DNA from: Luethyella okanaganae
GTDB lineage: Bacteria; Actinomycetota; Actinomycetes; Actinomycetales; Microbacteriaceae
Reading direction: 5' to 3'
Length of the DNA: 64,000 nt
Assembly: GCF_042660285.1 (NCBI RefSeq)
Contig: NZ_JBHSTP010000001.1
Location: 1,178,001 to 1,242,000 of the forward strand
Both the position numbers and the translations under genes were made by a program. The notes under the pieces were generated by a model, which searched no databases, was not told the origin of the DNA, and saw only the letters and a list, made by a program, of their open reading frames with translations. Below are positions 54,050 to 62,125 of this stretch, in pieces (the first letter of the stretch is position 1; each line of letters opens with the position of its first letter).

Positions 54050-54904
54050 ATGGACTTCATCAACGCGATCATTCTCGGCCTGGTCCAGGGCCTGACCGAG
54101 TTCCTGCCCGTCTCCTCGAGCGCGCACCTGCACATCGTCGGGGAGTTCCTCGGAACGGGCGCCGACCCGGGTGCGCGATTCACCGCGATCACCCAGATCG
54201 GCACAGAGCTCGCGGTCGTCATCTTCTTCTGGCGCGACATCGTGCGCATCATCGGACAGTGGGCGAAGGCGCTCGTCGGCAAGGTCCCGCGCAGCGACCC
54301 CGATGCGCGCATGGGCTGGCTCATCATCATCGGCTCGCTGCCGATCGTGATCCTCGGCATCCTGTTCAAGCACCAGATCGAGACGACGCTGCGCAACCTC
54401 TGGATCACGGCGATCATGCTCATCGTCTTCGGCGTCCTGCTGGGCATCGCCGACTGGGTGGGTGCCAAGAACCGTCGGCTCAAGAGCCTCAGCTACGGTC
54501 ATGGCGTCGTCTTCGGTTTCGCGCAGGCCCTCGCCCTCATCCCGGGCGTCTCGCGTTCCGGTGGCACGATCACGGCCGGGCTCTTCCTCGGATACGAGCG
54601 CCGTGCGGCAGCCCGTTACGCCTTTCTGCTCGCGATCCCCGCCGTTTTCGGCAGTGGTTTTTACCAGGTCTACAACTCCATCGCCGATCCCTGCGGCGCC
54701 GGGTCGGAGAGCTGCCCGCCGGAGATCTTCGGCCCTGCGGAGACCCTTGTGGCAACCGTCGTCGCCTTCGCCGTCGCGCTCCTCGTGATCGCGTTCTTCA
54801 TGAGTTACATCTCGCGGCACAGCTTTCTGCCGTTCGTGCTCTACCGCATCCTGCTCGGCGGGGTTCTCATCGGACTGCTCTCGGCCGGCGCCCTCACTGC
54901 CTGA
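54050..54904 (+). CDS. uppP: Undecaprenyl-diphosphatase UppP (BacA)
   Basis: 284 aa, about eight membrane helices. Catalytic motifs EFLPVSSSAHLH (17-28) and PGVSRSGGTITAGLFLG (about 165-181). Recycles undecaprenyl diphosphate for cell-wall synthesis; high copies give bacitracin tolerance. 21 nt after the M20 gene, so probably one message. Confidence 0.96.
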   Translation: MDFINAIILGLVQGLTEFLPVSSSAHLHIVGEFLGTGADPGARFTAITQIGTELAVVIFFWRDIVRIIGQWAKALVGKVPRSDPDARMGWLIIIGSLPIVILGILFKHQIETTLRNLWITAIMLIVFGVLLGIADWVGAKNRRLKSLSYGHGVVFGFAQALALIPGVSRSGGTITAGLFLGYERRAAARYAFLLAIPAVFGSGFYQVYNSIADPCGAGSESCPPEIFGPAETLVATVVAFAVALLVIAFFMSYISRHSFLPFVLYRILLGGVLIGLLSAGALTA

Positions 54905-54950
54905 CGCAGCTCCGTTGGCGCATGCTGGCTGGCGCGAGCCGTCGGTAGCG

Positions 54951-55859
54951 TCACGTCGTGTTCGGCGGGCGCCAAGGTTCGTCGGAGCGGCCATCTCCAC
55001 GGCGTCGTAGGTAACGCTCGAACTCCTGGGCGATCGCCTCGCCGCTCGCCTCGGGGGAGTCGACCGTGTCCCGAGCCTGCTCGAGCTGGGTGATATACGC
55101 GGCCATGTCCTCGTCCTCGCTCGCAAGGGCGTCGATTCCCGCCTCCCAGGCGGCGGCCTCGTTCACCAGATCACCGCGGGGAATGACGACGTCGATGATC
55201 TCCTCGAGTTTGTCGACGAGTGCGAGCATCGCCTTGGGGGAGGGCGCGTTGTGCACGTAGTGCGGCACGGATGCCCAGATCGACAACGTCGGGATGCCCA
55301 CCTTCTCGGCGGCATCCGAGATCACGCTGAGAATCCCCACCGGACCCTCGTAACTGCTCCGCTCGACGTCGAGTTCCGCACGCACTTGGGCGTTCTCGCT
55401 CGAGACGAAGATCGAGATGGGACGGGTGTGCGGAACATCGGCGAGCATCGCACCGAGGAAGACGATCCCACCGATATCGGCGGCGAGGGCCGCGTCGATG
55501 ATTTCCGACGCGAATCCCTTCCAGGTGCGCGACGGCTCCGTTCCGAGCAACAGGTAGATGTTGCCGGAGTTCGCGCCGCTCACATTCAACTGGGCATCTG
55601 CGGCGAGCGACTCGGCCGGGGCGCCGGGGACGGTGGGAGCGTAGAGCACGGTCCCAGGCCAGCTGAGACGTCGCAGGCCGTCGTCTTCCGCAGCGATCGT
55701 CGGACGGTTGAACTGATAGTCGAAGTACAGTTCAGGGTCGACGGCGAAGATCTCGGTCATATCGAGTTCGTCCTTGAGAGAGCGCACCGCTCCGGAAGCG
55801 GCCTCGCCGGCGTCGTTCCAGCCCTCGAACGCCACCACGAGGATGCGCCCGTTCAGCAT
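54951..55859 (-). CDS. PAC2-family protein
   Basis: 302 aa from ATG 55859, which has GAGGG 7 nt upstream; a GTG at 55901 would add 14 residues. Core signature ILVVAFEGWNDAGEAASG, then HNAPSPKAMLALVDKL and a C-terminal acidic helix. PAC2 proteins are homologues of eukaryotic proteasome assembly chaperones, here of unknown function. Divergent from the HAD gene, with -10 boxes on both strands in the gap (TATCCT on minus at about 55930). Confidence 0.9.
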   Translation of the reverse strand: MLNGRILVVAFEGWNDAGEAASGAVRSLKDELDMTEIFAVDPELYFDYQFNRPTIAAEDDGLRRLSWPGTVLYAPTVPGAPAESLAADAQLNVSGANSGNIYLLLGTEPSRTWKGFASEIIDAALAADIGGIVFLGAMLADVPHTRPISIFVSSENAQVRAELDVERSSYEGPVGILSVISDAAEKVGIPTLSIWASVPHYVHNAPSPKAMLALVDKLEEIIDVVIPRGDLVNEAAAWEAGIDALASEDEDMAAYITQLEQARDTVDSPEASGEAIAQEFERYLRRRGDGRSDEPWRPPNTT

Positions 55860-55947
55860 GCCATTGCCCTCTGTCACTGCGGATGTCCCCGATTCGATCA
55901 CATGTCGGCGGTCGGCCGACCCTCAGTCAAGGATAAGACCTGCCCTC

Positions 55948-55953
55948 TACACT
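55948..55953 (+). promoter_or_regulatory. -10 box, leaderless promoter of the HAD gene
   Basis: TACACT ends 8 nt before the GTG at 55962. Confidence 0.4.
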
Positions 55954-55961
55954 TGACCTCC

Positions 55962-56651
55962 GTGACCACAGACTTCCCCGCCGCTGTCCTCTGGGACATG
56001 GACGGCACTCTCGTCGACACCGAGCCCTACTGGATGCGCGCGGAGACCGAGCTCGTCGAGTCCTTCGGCGGTGTGTGGACGCACGCGGACTGCATGAAGC
56101 TCGTCGGCTCAGGGCTCTGGGCCTCGGCGGAGATCCTCCGGTCCGCAGGGGTCGACATGGAGCCGGATGCGATCGTGCAAACGCTGACGGACCGGGTGCA
56201 ACAGCAGCTCGAGCGCGCGGGCGTCCCCTGGCGTCCCGGCGCCCGAGAGTTGCTCGCCGAGCTGCGCCGGAACGGGGTACCGACCGCGCTCGTTACGATG
56301 TCGGTGCGGCGGATGGCTGACCAGATCTCGGGACTCATCGGTTTTCCCGCCTTCGACGTCGTCGTCGCCGGAGACTCGGTCGAGAACGCCAAACCGCACC
56401 CGGAGCCCTATCTGACGGGCGCGATGCTCCTGGGCGTGGATACGAGCCGCTGCGTGGCGATCGAGGACTCGGTTCCCGGGCTGGCGTCCGCGGTGGCCGC
56501 CGGTGCTGTCGCGATCGGGGTTCCGCACCACCTTGCCCTGCCCGAGAGCGATGCGTATACGTTGTGGGATTCGCTCGGAGACCGCACGATCGCCGATCTC
56601 GCATCCGTGTTCCGGACCCGCCCCGCCGTCGAGGGCGTGGTCGCTCCGTGA
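55962..56651 (+). CDS. HAD-family phosphatase (beta-phosphoglucomutase-like)
   Basis: 229 aa from GTG 55962. WDMDGTLVDTEPYW near residue 11 (nucleophile Asp, acid Asp), VTMSVRRMAD for motif II, AKPHPEPYLTGA with the Lys and AIEDSVPGLASAVAAGA for motif III. Overlaps trmI by GTGA, so they are coupled. Substrate unknown. Confidence 0.9.
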   Translation: MTTDFPAAVLWDMDGTLVDTEPYWMRAETELVESFGGVWTHADCMKLVGSGLWASAEILRSAGVDMEPDAIVQTLTDRVQQQLERAGVPWRPGARELLAELRRNGVPTALVTMSVRRMADQISGLIGFPAFDVVVAGDSVENAKPHPEPYLTGAMLLGVDTSRCVAIEDSVPGLASAVAAGAVAIGVPHHLALPESDAYTLWDSLGDRTIADLASVFRTRPAVEGVVAP

Positions 56652-57649
56652 GCGTCTCGGAGCTTCCGCAGAGCAGTGGCCCGTTCCGGGCCGGAGACCG
56701 TGTTCAGCTCACCGGCCCGAAGGGCAGGCTCAACACGATCACGCTCGAGCCGGGCAAGGTCTTCCACACGCACCGCGGCGTCCTCGCGCACGACGCCATC
56801 ATCGGTCTGCCGGATGCTTCGGTCGTCACGAACAACGTCGGAGTCGAGCATCTCGCCCTACGGCCTCTGCTCAACGACTTCGTGATGTCGATGCCGCGCG
56901 GTGCCGCCATCATCTACCCCAAGGACGCCGCGCAGATTCTCGCCCTCGCCGACATCTTCCCCGGTGCGACAGTCGTCGAGGCCGGGGTCGGATCTGGGGC
57001 GCTTTCGCTCTGGCTGTTGCGTGCGATCGGTCCGCAGGGTCGCCTCGTATCGTTCGAACGACGCGACGAGTTCGCCGACGTCGCTCGCGGCAACGTCGCC
57101 ACCTTTCTCGGCTACGACCCGGACAACTGGTCGATTGCCATCGGTGATCTGTCCGAGATCCTTCCCGCGACGGCAGGCGCCGCATCCGTCGACCGCGTCG
57201 TGCTCGATATGCTGGCCCCGTGGGAGTGTCTGCCGGCGGTGTCCGAGGCTCTCAAGCCCGGGGGAGTGCTGCTCTGCTATGTGGCGACCGTCACCCAGCT
57301 GTCGCGGGTCTCCGAGACCGTTCGCGCCTCGGGAGCGTACACGAACCCTCAGTCGAGCGAGACGATGGTGCGCGGCTGGCACGTCGAAGGTCTCGCCGTC
57401 CGTCCAGACCATCGGATGATCGGGCACACGGGGTTCCTGCTCACGGCGCGTCGTCTCGCTCCCGACACCGTGCTCCCCGAGCTCAAACGGCGGCCGTCCA
57501 AGTCGGACTTCAGCGACGAGGATGTCGAGGCCTGGACCCCCGGCGCACTTGGTGAGCGTACAGTGAGCCCGAAGAGTTTGCGCAAGCGGGTTCGGGCAGC
57601 CGGCTCGGGTGCAGCACTTTCCAAGGCTCGCGGCCTCGACGCCGACTAG
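56648..57649 (+). CDS. trmI: tRNA (adenine-58-N1)-methyltransferase TrmI
   Basis: 333 aa from GTG 56648. N-terminal beta domain (FRAGDRVQLTGPKGR, FHTHRGVLAHDAIIG), then a Rossmann methyltransferase with IYPKDAAQILALADIFPG, VVEAGVGSGALSLWL near residue 115 and DMLAPWECLPAV near 196. Actinobacterial TrmI also modifies A57/A58. The C-terminal tail (DFSDEDVEAWTPGALGER) is lineage specific. Confidence 0.92.
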   Translation: MSVSELPQSSGPFRAGDRVQLTGPKGRLNTITLEPGKVFHTHRGVLAHDAIIGLPDASVVTNNVGVEHLALRPLLNDFVMSMPRGAAIIYPKDAAQILALADIFPGATVVEAGVGSGALSLWLLRAIGPQGRLVSFERRDEFADVARGNVATFLGYDPDNWSIAIGDLSEILPATAGAASVDRVVLDMLAPWECLPAVSEALKPGGVLLCYVATVTQLSRVSETVRASGAYTNPQSSETMVRGWHVEGLAVRPDHRMIGHTGFLLTARRLAPDTVLPELKRRPSKSDFSDEDVEAWTPGALGERTVSPKSLRKRVRAAGSGAALSKARGLDAD

Positions 57650-57697
57650 GCTTTTCGAGTACCTCACGCACCATTGACCGAGCATCCCTGAGAAGAA

Positions 57698-58681
57698 GTG
57701 AAACGAGGAGCTGTGCGCACGTTTTCCGCACTGATCGCAACCGCAGGACTGCTGACCCTGTCGCTGACCGCATGCAGCGCGGGTCAGGACACGGCCGGCT
57801 CCTGCGAGAGCACCGTGAAATCGGGCGATGCATCCAAGGTGGTGAAGGTCAGCGGAGACTTCGGCTCCAAGCCGGAGGTCGACATGCCGACGCCCATCAA
57901 GACGGATGTGACCGAACGCACCGAGGTCAGCGCAGGCAAGGGTCCCGGCCTTGTCGAGGGCCAGCAGGTCTCGATCGACTGGACGATCTACAACGGCACC
58001 TCGGGTGAGATCATCGACGCCACAGGTTACGACGGCAAGAAGCCGGTCTCTTTCGCCCTCGCAGACAAGTCGATCCTTCCCGGTGTGAAGAACGGTCTCC
58101 TCTGCGCGACCGAGGGCTCGCGCGTGACCGTCGTCGTGCCGCCCGCCGACGCCTTCGGCGATAAGGGCAACGACCAGCTCGGCATCGGCAAGGACGACTC
58201 GATCGTCTTCGTCATCGACGTGGACAAGGCTTATCTCACGCGCGCCAACGGCGCGGACCAGCCCGCTCAGGACAGCCTCCCGGCCGTCGTCCTCGCGCCG
58301 AACGGTGCCCCGGGGGTGACCGTGCCCTCGGGTGCCGCGCCGACCGATCTCGAGGTCGCCGTGCTCAAGAAGGGCAACGGGGAGGAGGTCAAGGAGGGCG
58401 CTCTCGTCACCGTGCATTACACGGGTGTGCTGTGGGGCGATAAGTCCGTGTTCGACTCGAGCTGGGACCGCGGGTCTCCGGCCCAGTTCCCGGCTGCAGA
58501 GGGTACGGCGACGACGCAGGGCGTGATCAAAGGCTTCGCCGACGCGCTCATCGGACAGACCGTCGGTTCACAGGTCATCGCCGTGATCCCGCCCGACCAG
58601 GGCTACGGCGAGCAGGGTTCCGGATCCGTTCCACCGAACGCGACTCTCATCTTCGTCGTCGACATCCTCGGGGTCGGCTGA
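57698..58681 (+). CDS. Lipoprotein with two FKBP-type peptidyl-prolyl isomerase domains
   Basis: 327 aa from GTG 57698 (57713 also possible). Signal peptide with lipobox LTAC (Cys26). FKBP domain 1 around residues 80-180 (VEGQQVSIDWTIYNGTSGEI; degenerate pocket) and domain 2 around 215-326 (VTVHYTGVLWGDKSVFDSSW, VIKGFADALIGQTVGSQVI). Predicted to be anchored outside the membrane and to fold exported proteins. Confidence 0.9.
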   Translation: MKRGAVRTFSALIATAGLLTLSLTACSAGQDTAGSCESTVKSGDASKVVKVSGDFGSKPEVDMPTPIKTDVTERTEVSAGKGPGLVEGQQVSIDWTIYNGTSGEIIDATGYDGKKPVSFALADKSILPGVKNGLLCATEGSRVTVVVPPADAFGDKGNDQLGIGKDDSIVFVIDVDKAYLTRANGADQPAQDSLPAVVLAPNGAPGVTVPSGAAPTDLEVAVLKKGNGEEVKEGALVTVHYTGVLWGDKSVFDSSWDRGSPAQFPAAEGTATTQGVIKGFADALIGQTVGSQVIAVIPPDQGYGEQGSGSVPPNATLIFVVDILGVG

Positions 58682-58718
58682 TCCTTCGGCGTGGAGCCTC
58701 GAGCGTGGGGACGCCCGG

Positions 58719-58724
58719 TACAAT
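58719..58724 (+). promoter_or_regulatory. -10 box, leaderless promoter of pafB
   Basis: TACAAT ends 7 nt before the GTG at 58732 and supports that start over the upstream GTG at 58705. Confidence 0.5.
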
Positions 58725-58731
58725 CGCAATC

Positions 58732-59751
58732 GTGCCGTCCACCCCCCAGCCCAGCCGTGTCTCGGTCGAGGAACGTCTCTTCAGCCTCGTCCTCGCCCTC
58801 CTCGCGAGCGAGAACGGTCTCAGCAAGGCGGAGATCCTCTCGACCGTGCAGGGCTATCGGCAGCGCTACAAACGCGCGGGGAGCAACCAGAGTCTCGAGC
58901 GACAGTTCGAGAGAGACAAGGACGACATCCGCGAGCTCGGCATCCCGCTCGAGACCATCGACGCACCCGACCGTCCCGGAGACAACCAGTCACTGCGCTA
59001 CCTGATTCCCAAGGGTCTCTACGATCTTCCGCCCGACATCGTCTTCTCGCCCGAGGAGGTCACCCTGCTCGGCCTCGCCGCTGCCGTGTGGCGGGAGGGC
59101 TCACTGTCGGCCGAGTCCCGCCGAGCGCTGACGAAGCTTCGCTCCCTCGGCGTCGAGTCGAACGAGCCCATCATCGGCTACGCCCCCCGCCTGCGTGTGC
59201 GCGAGAGTGCCTTCGAGCCGCTCAGTCAAGCGCTCGACCGACATCAGATCGTGCGTTTCCACTATCTCAAGCCGGGCGAGAGCGCCCCGCGTCTGAGAAC
59301 CGTCGCCCCGCACGCGGTGGTGTTGCATGAGGGTCGATGGCACCTCTACGCGATTGACCAGGATGCCCGGGCGAGTCGTACCTTCCTGCTCTCGCGCATC
59401 GTCGACGACGTCGTGACGGTCGTCGGCGGCAGTTTCGATCCACCAGAACCCGGGCAGGCCGAACGCGCGCTGAGCGAGCTCGAGGCGGTGTGGCGGTCGA
59501 ACCTCGCCGAGATCGAGATCCGGGCGGGTAGCGACGCCGCGGTGCGGCTGAACAGGCGCTATGGAACCGGGTCTGCGAGCAACGAGCGGCTGACGTTCAA
59601 CTACTCGGATGCCAACATCCTGGCCGACGAGCTCACGAGCTACGGACCGGAGGTGCGGGTGCTCTCGCCGGATTCCCTCCGCGCGGCGGTGCGCGCCCGG
59701 CTGCAGCAAGTGTTCGCGGCTCACCGCGGAGTCGAAGGGGGAGCAGCATGA
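58732..59751 (+). CDS. pafB: PafB, WYL-domain transcriptional regulator
   Basis: 339 aa from GTG 58732, chosen on the leaderless promoter. N-terminal winged helix-turn-helix (RLFSLVLALLASENGLSKAE; QSLERQFERDKDDI), WYL domain around residue 160-240 (RFHYLKPGESAPRLRTVAPH) and a C-terminal WCX-like part. With PafC it forms the heterodimer that activates the LexA-independent DNA-damage response in mycobacteria. Overlaps pafC by ATGA. Confidence 0.92.
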   Translation: MPSTPQPSRVSVEERLFSLVLALLASENGLSKAEILSTVQGYRQRYKRAGSNQSLERQFERDKDDIRELGIPLETIDAPDRPGDNQSLRYLIPKGLYDLPPDIVFSPEEVTLLGLAAAVWREGSLSAESRRALTKLRSLGVESNEPIIGYAPRLRVRESAFEPLSQALDRHQIVRFHYLKPGESAPRLRTVAPHAVVLHEGRWHLYAIDQDARASRTFLLSRIVDDVVTVVGGSFDPPEPGQAERALSELEAVWRSNLAEIEIRAGSDAAVRLNRRYGTGSASNERLTFNYSDANILADELTSYGPEVRVLSPDSLRAAVRARLQQVFAAHRGVEGGAA

Positions 59752-60740
59752 GACCGCAACCCCTTCACGCCCAGGACAAGCTCGCCTTCCTGCTGGCTCT
59801 CGTGCCCTACCTGATGGACCACGATCGGGTGAGCGTCGGCGAGGCGGCTGAGCACTTCGGTGTGACCGAGGATCAGATCCGCTCGGCCGTCCGCCTCATC
59901 GCCGTCTCGGGCATCCCCGGCGAGACCCGGCAATACCAGCACGGAGATCTTTTCGACATCGTATGGGACGAGTTCGAAGAGCACGATCGGATCGTGCTCA
60001 CGCATCAGGTCGCCATCGACGATTCTCCGCGATTCTCGGCACGCGAGGCGGCCGCCCTCATCGCCGGGTTGCAATATCTATCGTCGCTGCCCGAGAACGC
60101 CGACCGAGACACCGTCAGCTCGCTCATGGCCAAGCTCACCCGCGGCGCCTCCGCGACGCCCAGCCAGCTCGCCGTCGCCGGCGCCGCGACCGACGAGGTG
60201 CTCGGGACCATCCGCACGGCCGTCGCCGGCGAGAAGCAGATCGAGTTCGACTACCTCAATTCGCGCGGAGAACACGAACGCCGCCGGGTCGACCCCTTGC
60301 GCATCGAGTCCGTCGACCAGGACTGGTATCTGCGCGGCTGGTGCCATCTGCGCGAGGCCGTACGCACCTTTCGACTCGACCGGATGAGCGAGCTCGAGGC
60401 CACAGATGAAGCCATCAGCTACCGTCCGGCCGATGTCACGCTGCCGGAAACCCTCTTCGAGGGCTCCGCCGACGACCTGACCGTGCTGATCGAGTTGCCG
60501 TCTGAGGCCCTGCCGCTGCTCGCCGACTACGTCCCCGACGGTGCGACCGCGACGAGGGCCGGTGGTCGCGTGCGCACGAGCTTGCGTGTCGCGCATTACC
60601 ACGGGCTGAAACGGCTCGTCGCCGGGCTTCCCGGCATCGTCACGGTGCTCGGGCCAGAAGAAGCGCGTCGGATCGTCGCGGACTGGGCCGCTGCCGGCTC
60701 CGCGCGCTACGACGATTCTCCGACGGCAGAGCGGGGCTGA
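59748..60740 (+). CDS. pafC: PafC, WYL-domain transcriptional regulator
   Basis: 330 aa. Helix-turn-helix (LVPYLMDHDRVSVGEAAEHF; TEDQIRSAVRLI), WYL core IEFDYLNSRGEHERRRVDPL with DWYLRGWCHLREAVRTFRLD, and a C-terminal domain. Partner of PafB, same operon. In mycobacteria the pair binds a promoter motif and responds to single-stranded DNA. Confidence 0.92.
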   Translation: MRPQPLHAQDKLAFLLALVPYLMDHDRVSVGEAAEHFGVTEDQIRSAVRLIAVSGIPGETRQYQHGDLFDIVWDEFEEHDRIVLTHQVAIDDSPRFSAREAAALIAGLQYLSSLPENADRDTVSSLMAKLTRGASATPSQLAVAGAATDEVLGTIRTAVAGEKQIEFDYLNSRGEHERRRVDPLRIESVDQDWYLRGWCHLREAVRTFRLDRMSELEATDEAISYRPADVTLPETLFEGSADDLTVLIELPSEALPLLADYVPDGATATRAGGRVRTSLRVAHYHGLKRLVAGLPGIVTVLGPEEARRIVADWAAAGSARYDDSPTAERG

Positions 60741-60744
60741 CAGT

Positions 60745-61086
60745 ATGCCGTGGTGGTCGTGGATCCTCGTCTGGGGTGGGCTCGTGATCGTGCTCGTCGC
60801 GATGCTCGTCTGGTTCGCGTTCGTACTCGGGCGCAAGAGCCTCGCCGCGTTGGCGGAACTCGAGTCGCTCGGAGACCAGCTCGATCGACTCGACGCGAAT
60901 CTCGACGCCGTTGCCCTGAAGAGGCGCCCGTCCGATGTGTTCGGCGATCGAGAACAGCTCGCCTTCGCTGTCGACAGGCACGGTGCCGAGCGGGCACGTC
61001 GTCGGCAAGCCCGTAGGGATGCTGCGATAAAGCGAGGTAAACTGTTGCAACACTCCGCCCAGAATTGGACACCGCCTCATGCTTAA
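60745..61086 (+). CDS. Small membrane protein between pafC and tatA
   Basis: 113 aa. One N-terminal helix (ILVWGGLVIVLVAMLVWFAF) followed by a helical, charged domain (LAELESLGDQLDRLDANLDA) that could be a coiled coil, then a basic segment. Overlaps the tatA start by 8 nt. Family not recognised; similar small proteins at this position are common in actinobacteria. Confidence 0.7.
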   Translation: MPWWSWILVWGGLVIVLVAMLVWFAFVLGRKSLAALAELESLGDQLDRLDANLDAVALKRRPSDVFGDREQLAFAVDRHGAERARRRQARRDAAIKRGKLLQHSAQNWTPPHA

Positions 61087-61315
61087 CAACCTCACCGGAT
61101 GGCACTTCCTGATCATCCTCGTGGTGATTCTGCTTCTTTTCGGCGCTCCGAAACTTCCGGCACTCGCTCGTAGCCTCGGTCAGTCGATGAAGATCCTGAG
61201 AAACGAGGTCAAGAGCGACGACCCCACGGATCCCGCGGCTGAAGCCGGCGGTTCCGCTCCTGCCGCCGAGGTCCCGAAGACCACAGGCTCCACCGAATCC
61301 ACGACCAAGTCGTAG
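61079..61315 (+). CDS. tatA: TatA, twin-arginine translocase pore subunit
   Basis: 78 aa. N-terminal helix (about residues 8-21, FLIILVVILLLFGA), FG hinge, amphipathic helix KLPALARSLGQSMKILRNEV and acidic tail. No TatB-type longer tail here, so it may serve as TatA/E. Followed by tatC. Confidence 0.94.
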   Translation: MLNNLTGWHFLIILVVILLLFGAPKLPALARSLGQSMKILRNEVKSDDPTDPAAEAGGSAPAAEVPKTTGSTESTTKS

Positions 61316-61320
61316 TATCC

Positions 61321-62115
61321 GTGGCTGTGCGCGAGAAACGGCGTACGAACCGCGAAGGAAGAATGTCGCTCGGCCAGCACCTGCTGGAACTCCGCAAGAG
61401 GCTCTTTCTCGCTGCCGCCGGAATTGTTGTCGGTGCCGTCATCGGCTGGCTTCTCTCCGGCTATGTGTGGGATGCCCTGCGTGAGCCGGTGCTCGTCATC
61501 GCCGAAGCGCAGAATCGCAACGCCGAGATCAACTACCCCAACATCACGGGCGCCTTCGACCTGAAACTCAAGATCGCCTTCTATGTCGGGGTCGTCGTCT
61601 CGAGCCCGGTATGGCTGTACCAGGTCTTCGCCTTCCTCACGCCGGGGCTCACTCGCAAAGAGAAACAGTACACCTTCGGGTTCTTCTTCACCGCTGTTCC
61701 GCTCTTCCTGCTCGGCTGCGCCGCCGGCTGGTACGTGCTTCCGCACGTGGTCGAGCTCATGACGGGGTTCGCGCCGCCGGAGGACGCCGCCTACATCGAT
61801 GCGAGCTTCTACCTCGATTTCGTTCTCAAGCTCGTGCTTGCGATCGGCATCGCGTTCGTGCTGCCGGTCTTCGTCGTGCTGCTCAACTTCGCCGGGGTCG
61901 TCAGCGCCCAGTCGATCATCAAGTCCTGGCGGGTCGCCATCCTCGTGATCTGCCTCTTCACCGCGATCGCGACGCCGGCGGCCGACGTGATCTCGATGTT
62001 CCTCCTCGCCATTCCGATGGTTCTGCTCTATTTCGCCGCGTGGGCGATCGCCTTCCTGCATGACAGGCGCGTGGCGAAAAGGAATAGCGAGCTCGAGGCC
62101 GAACTCGCTGTCTAG
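61321..62115 (+). CDS. tatC: TatC, twin-arginine translocase receptor
   Basis: 264 aa from GTG 61321 (an ATG at 61363 is also plausible). Basic leader, then HLLELRKRLFLAAAG, six membrane helices, and the conserved FYVGVVVSSPVWLYQVFAFL segment with Glu/Pro residues of the signal-peptide site. Operon with tatA, as usual. Confidence 0.95.
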   Translation: MAVREKRRTNREGRMSLGQHLLELRKRLFLAAAGIVVGAVIGWLLSGYVWDALREPVLVIAEAQNRNAEINYPNITGAFDLKLKIAFYVGVVVSSPVWLYQVFAFLTPGLTRKEKQYTFGFFFTAVPLFLLGCAAGWYVLPHVVELMTGFAPPEDAAYIDASFYLDFVLKLVLAIGIAFVLPVFVVLLNFAGVVSAQSIIKSWRVAILVICLFTAIATPAADVISMFLLAIPMVLLYFAAWAIAFLHDRRVAKRNSELEAELAV

Positions 62116-62118
62116 GCT
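62113..62118 (+). promoter_or_regulatory. -10 box, leaderless promoter of helY
   Basis: TAGGCT overlaps the end of tatC (stop at 62113-62115) and ends 7 nt before the GTG at 62126. Confidence 0.4.
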
Positions 62119-62125
62119 TGGGGGC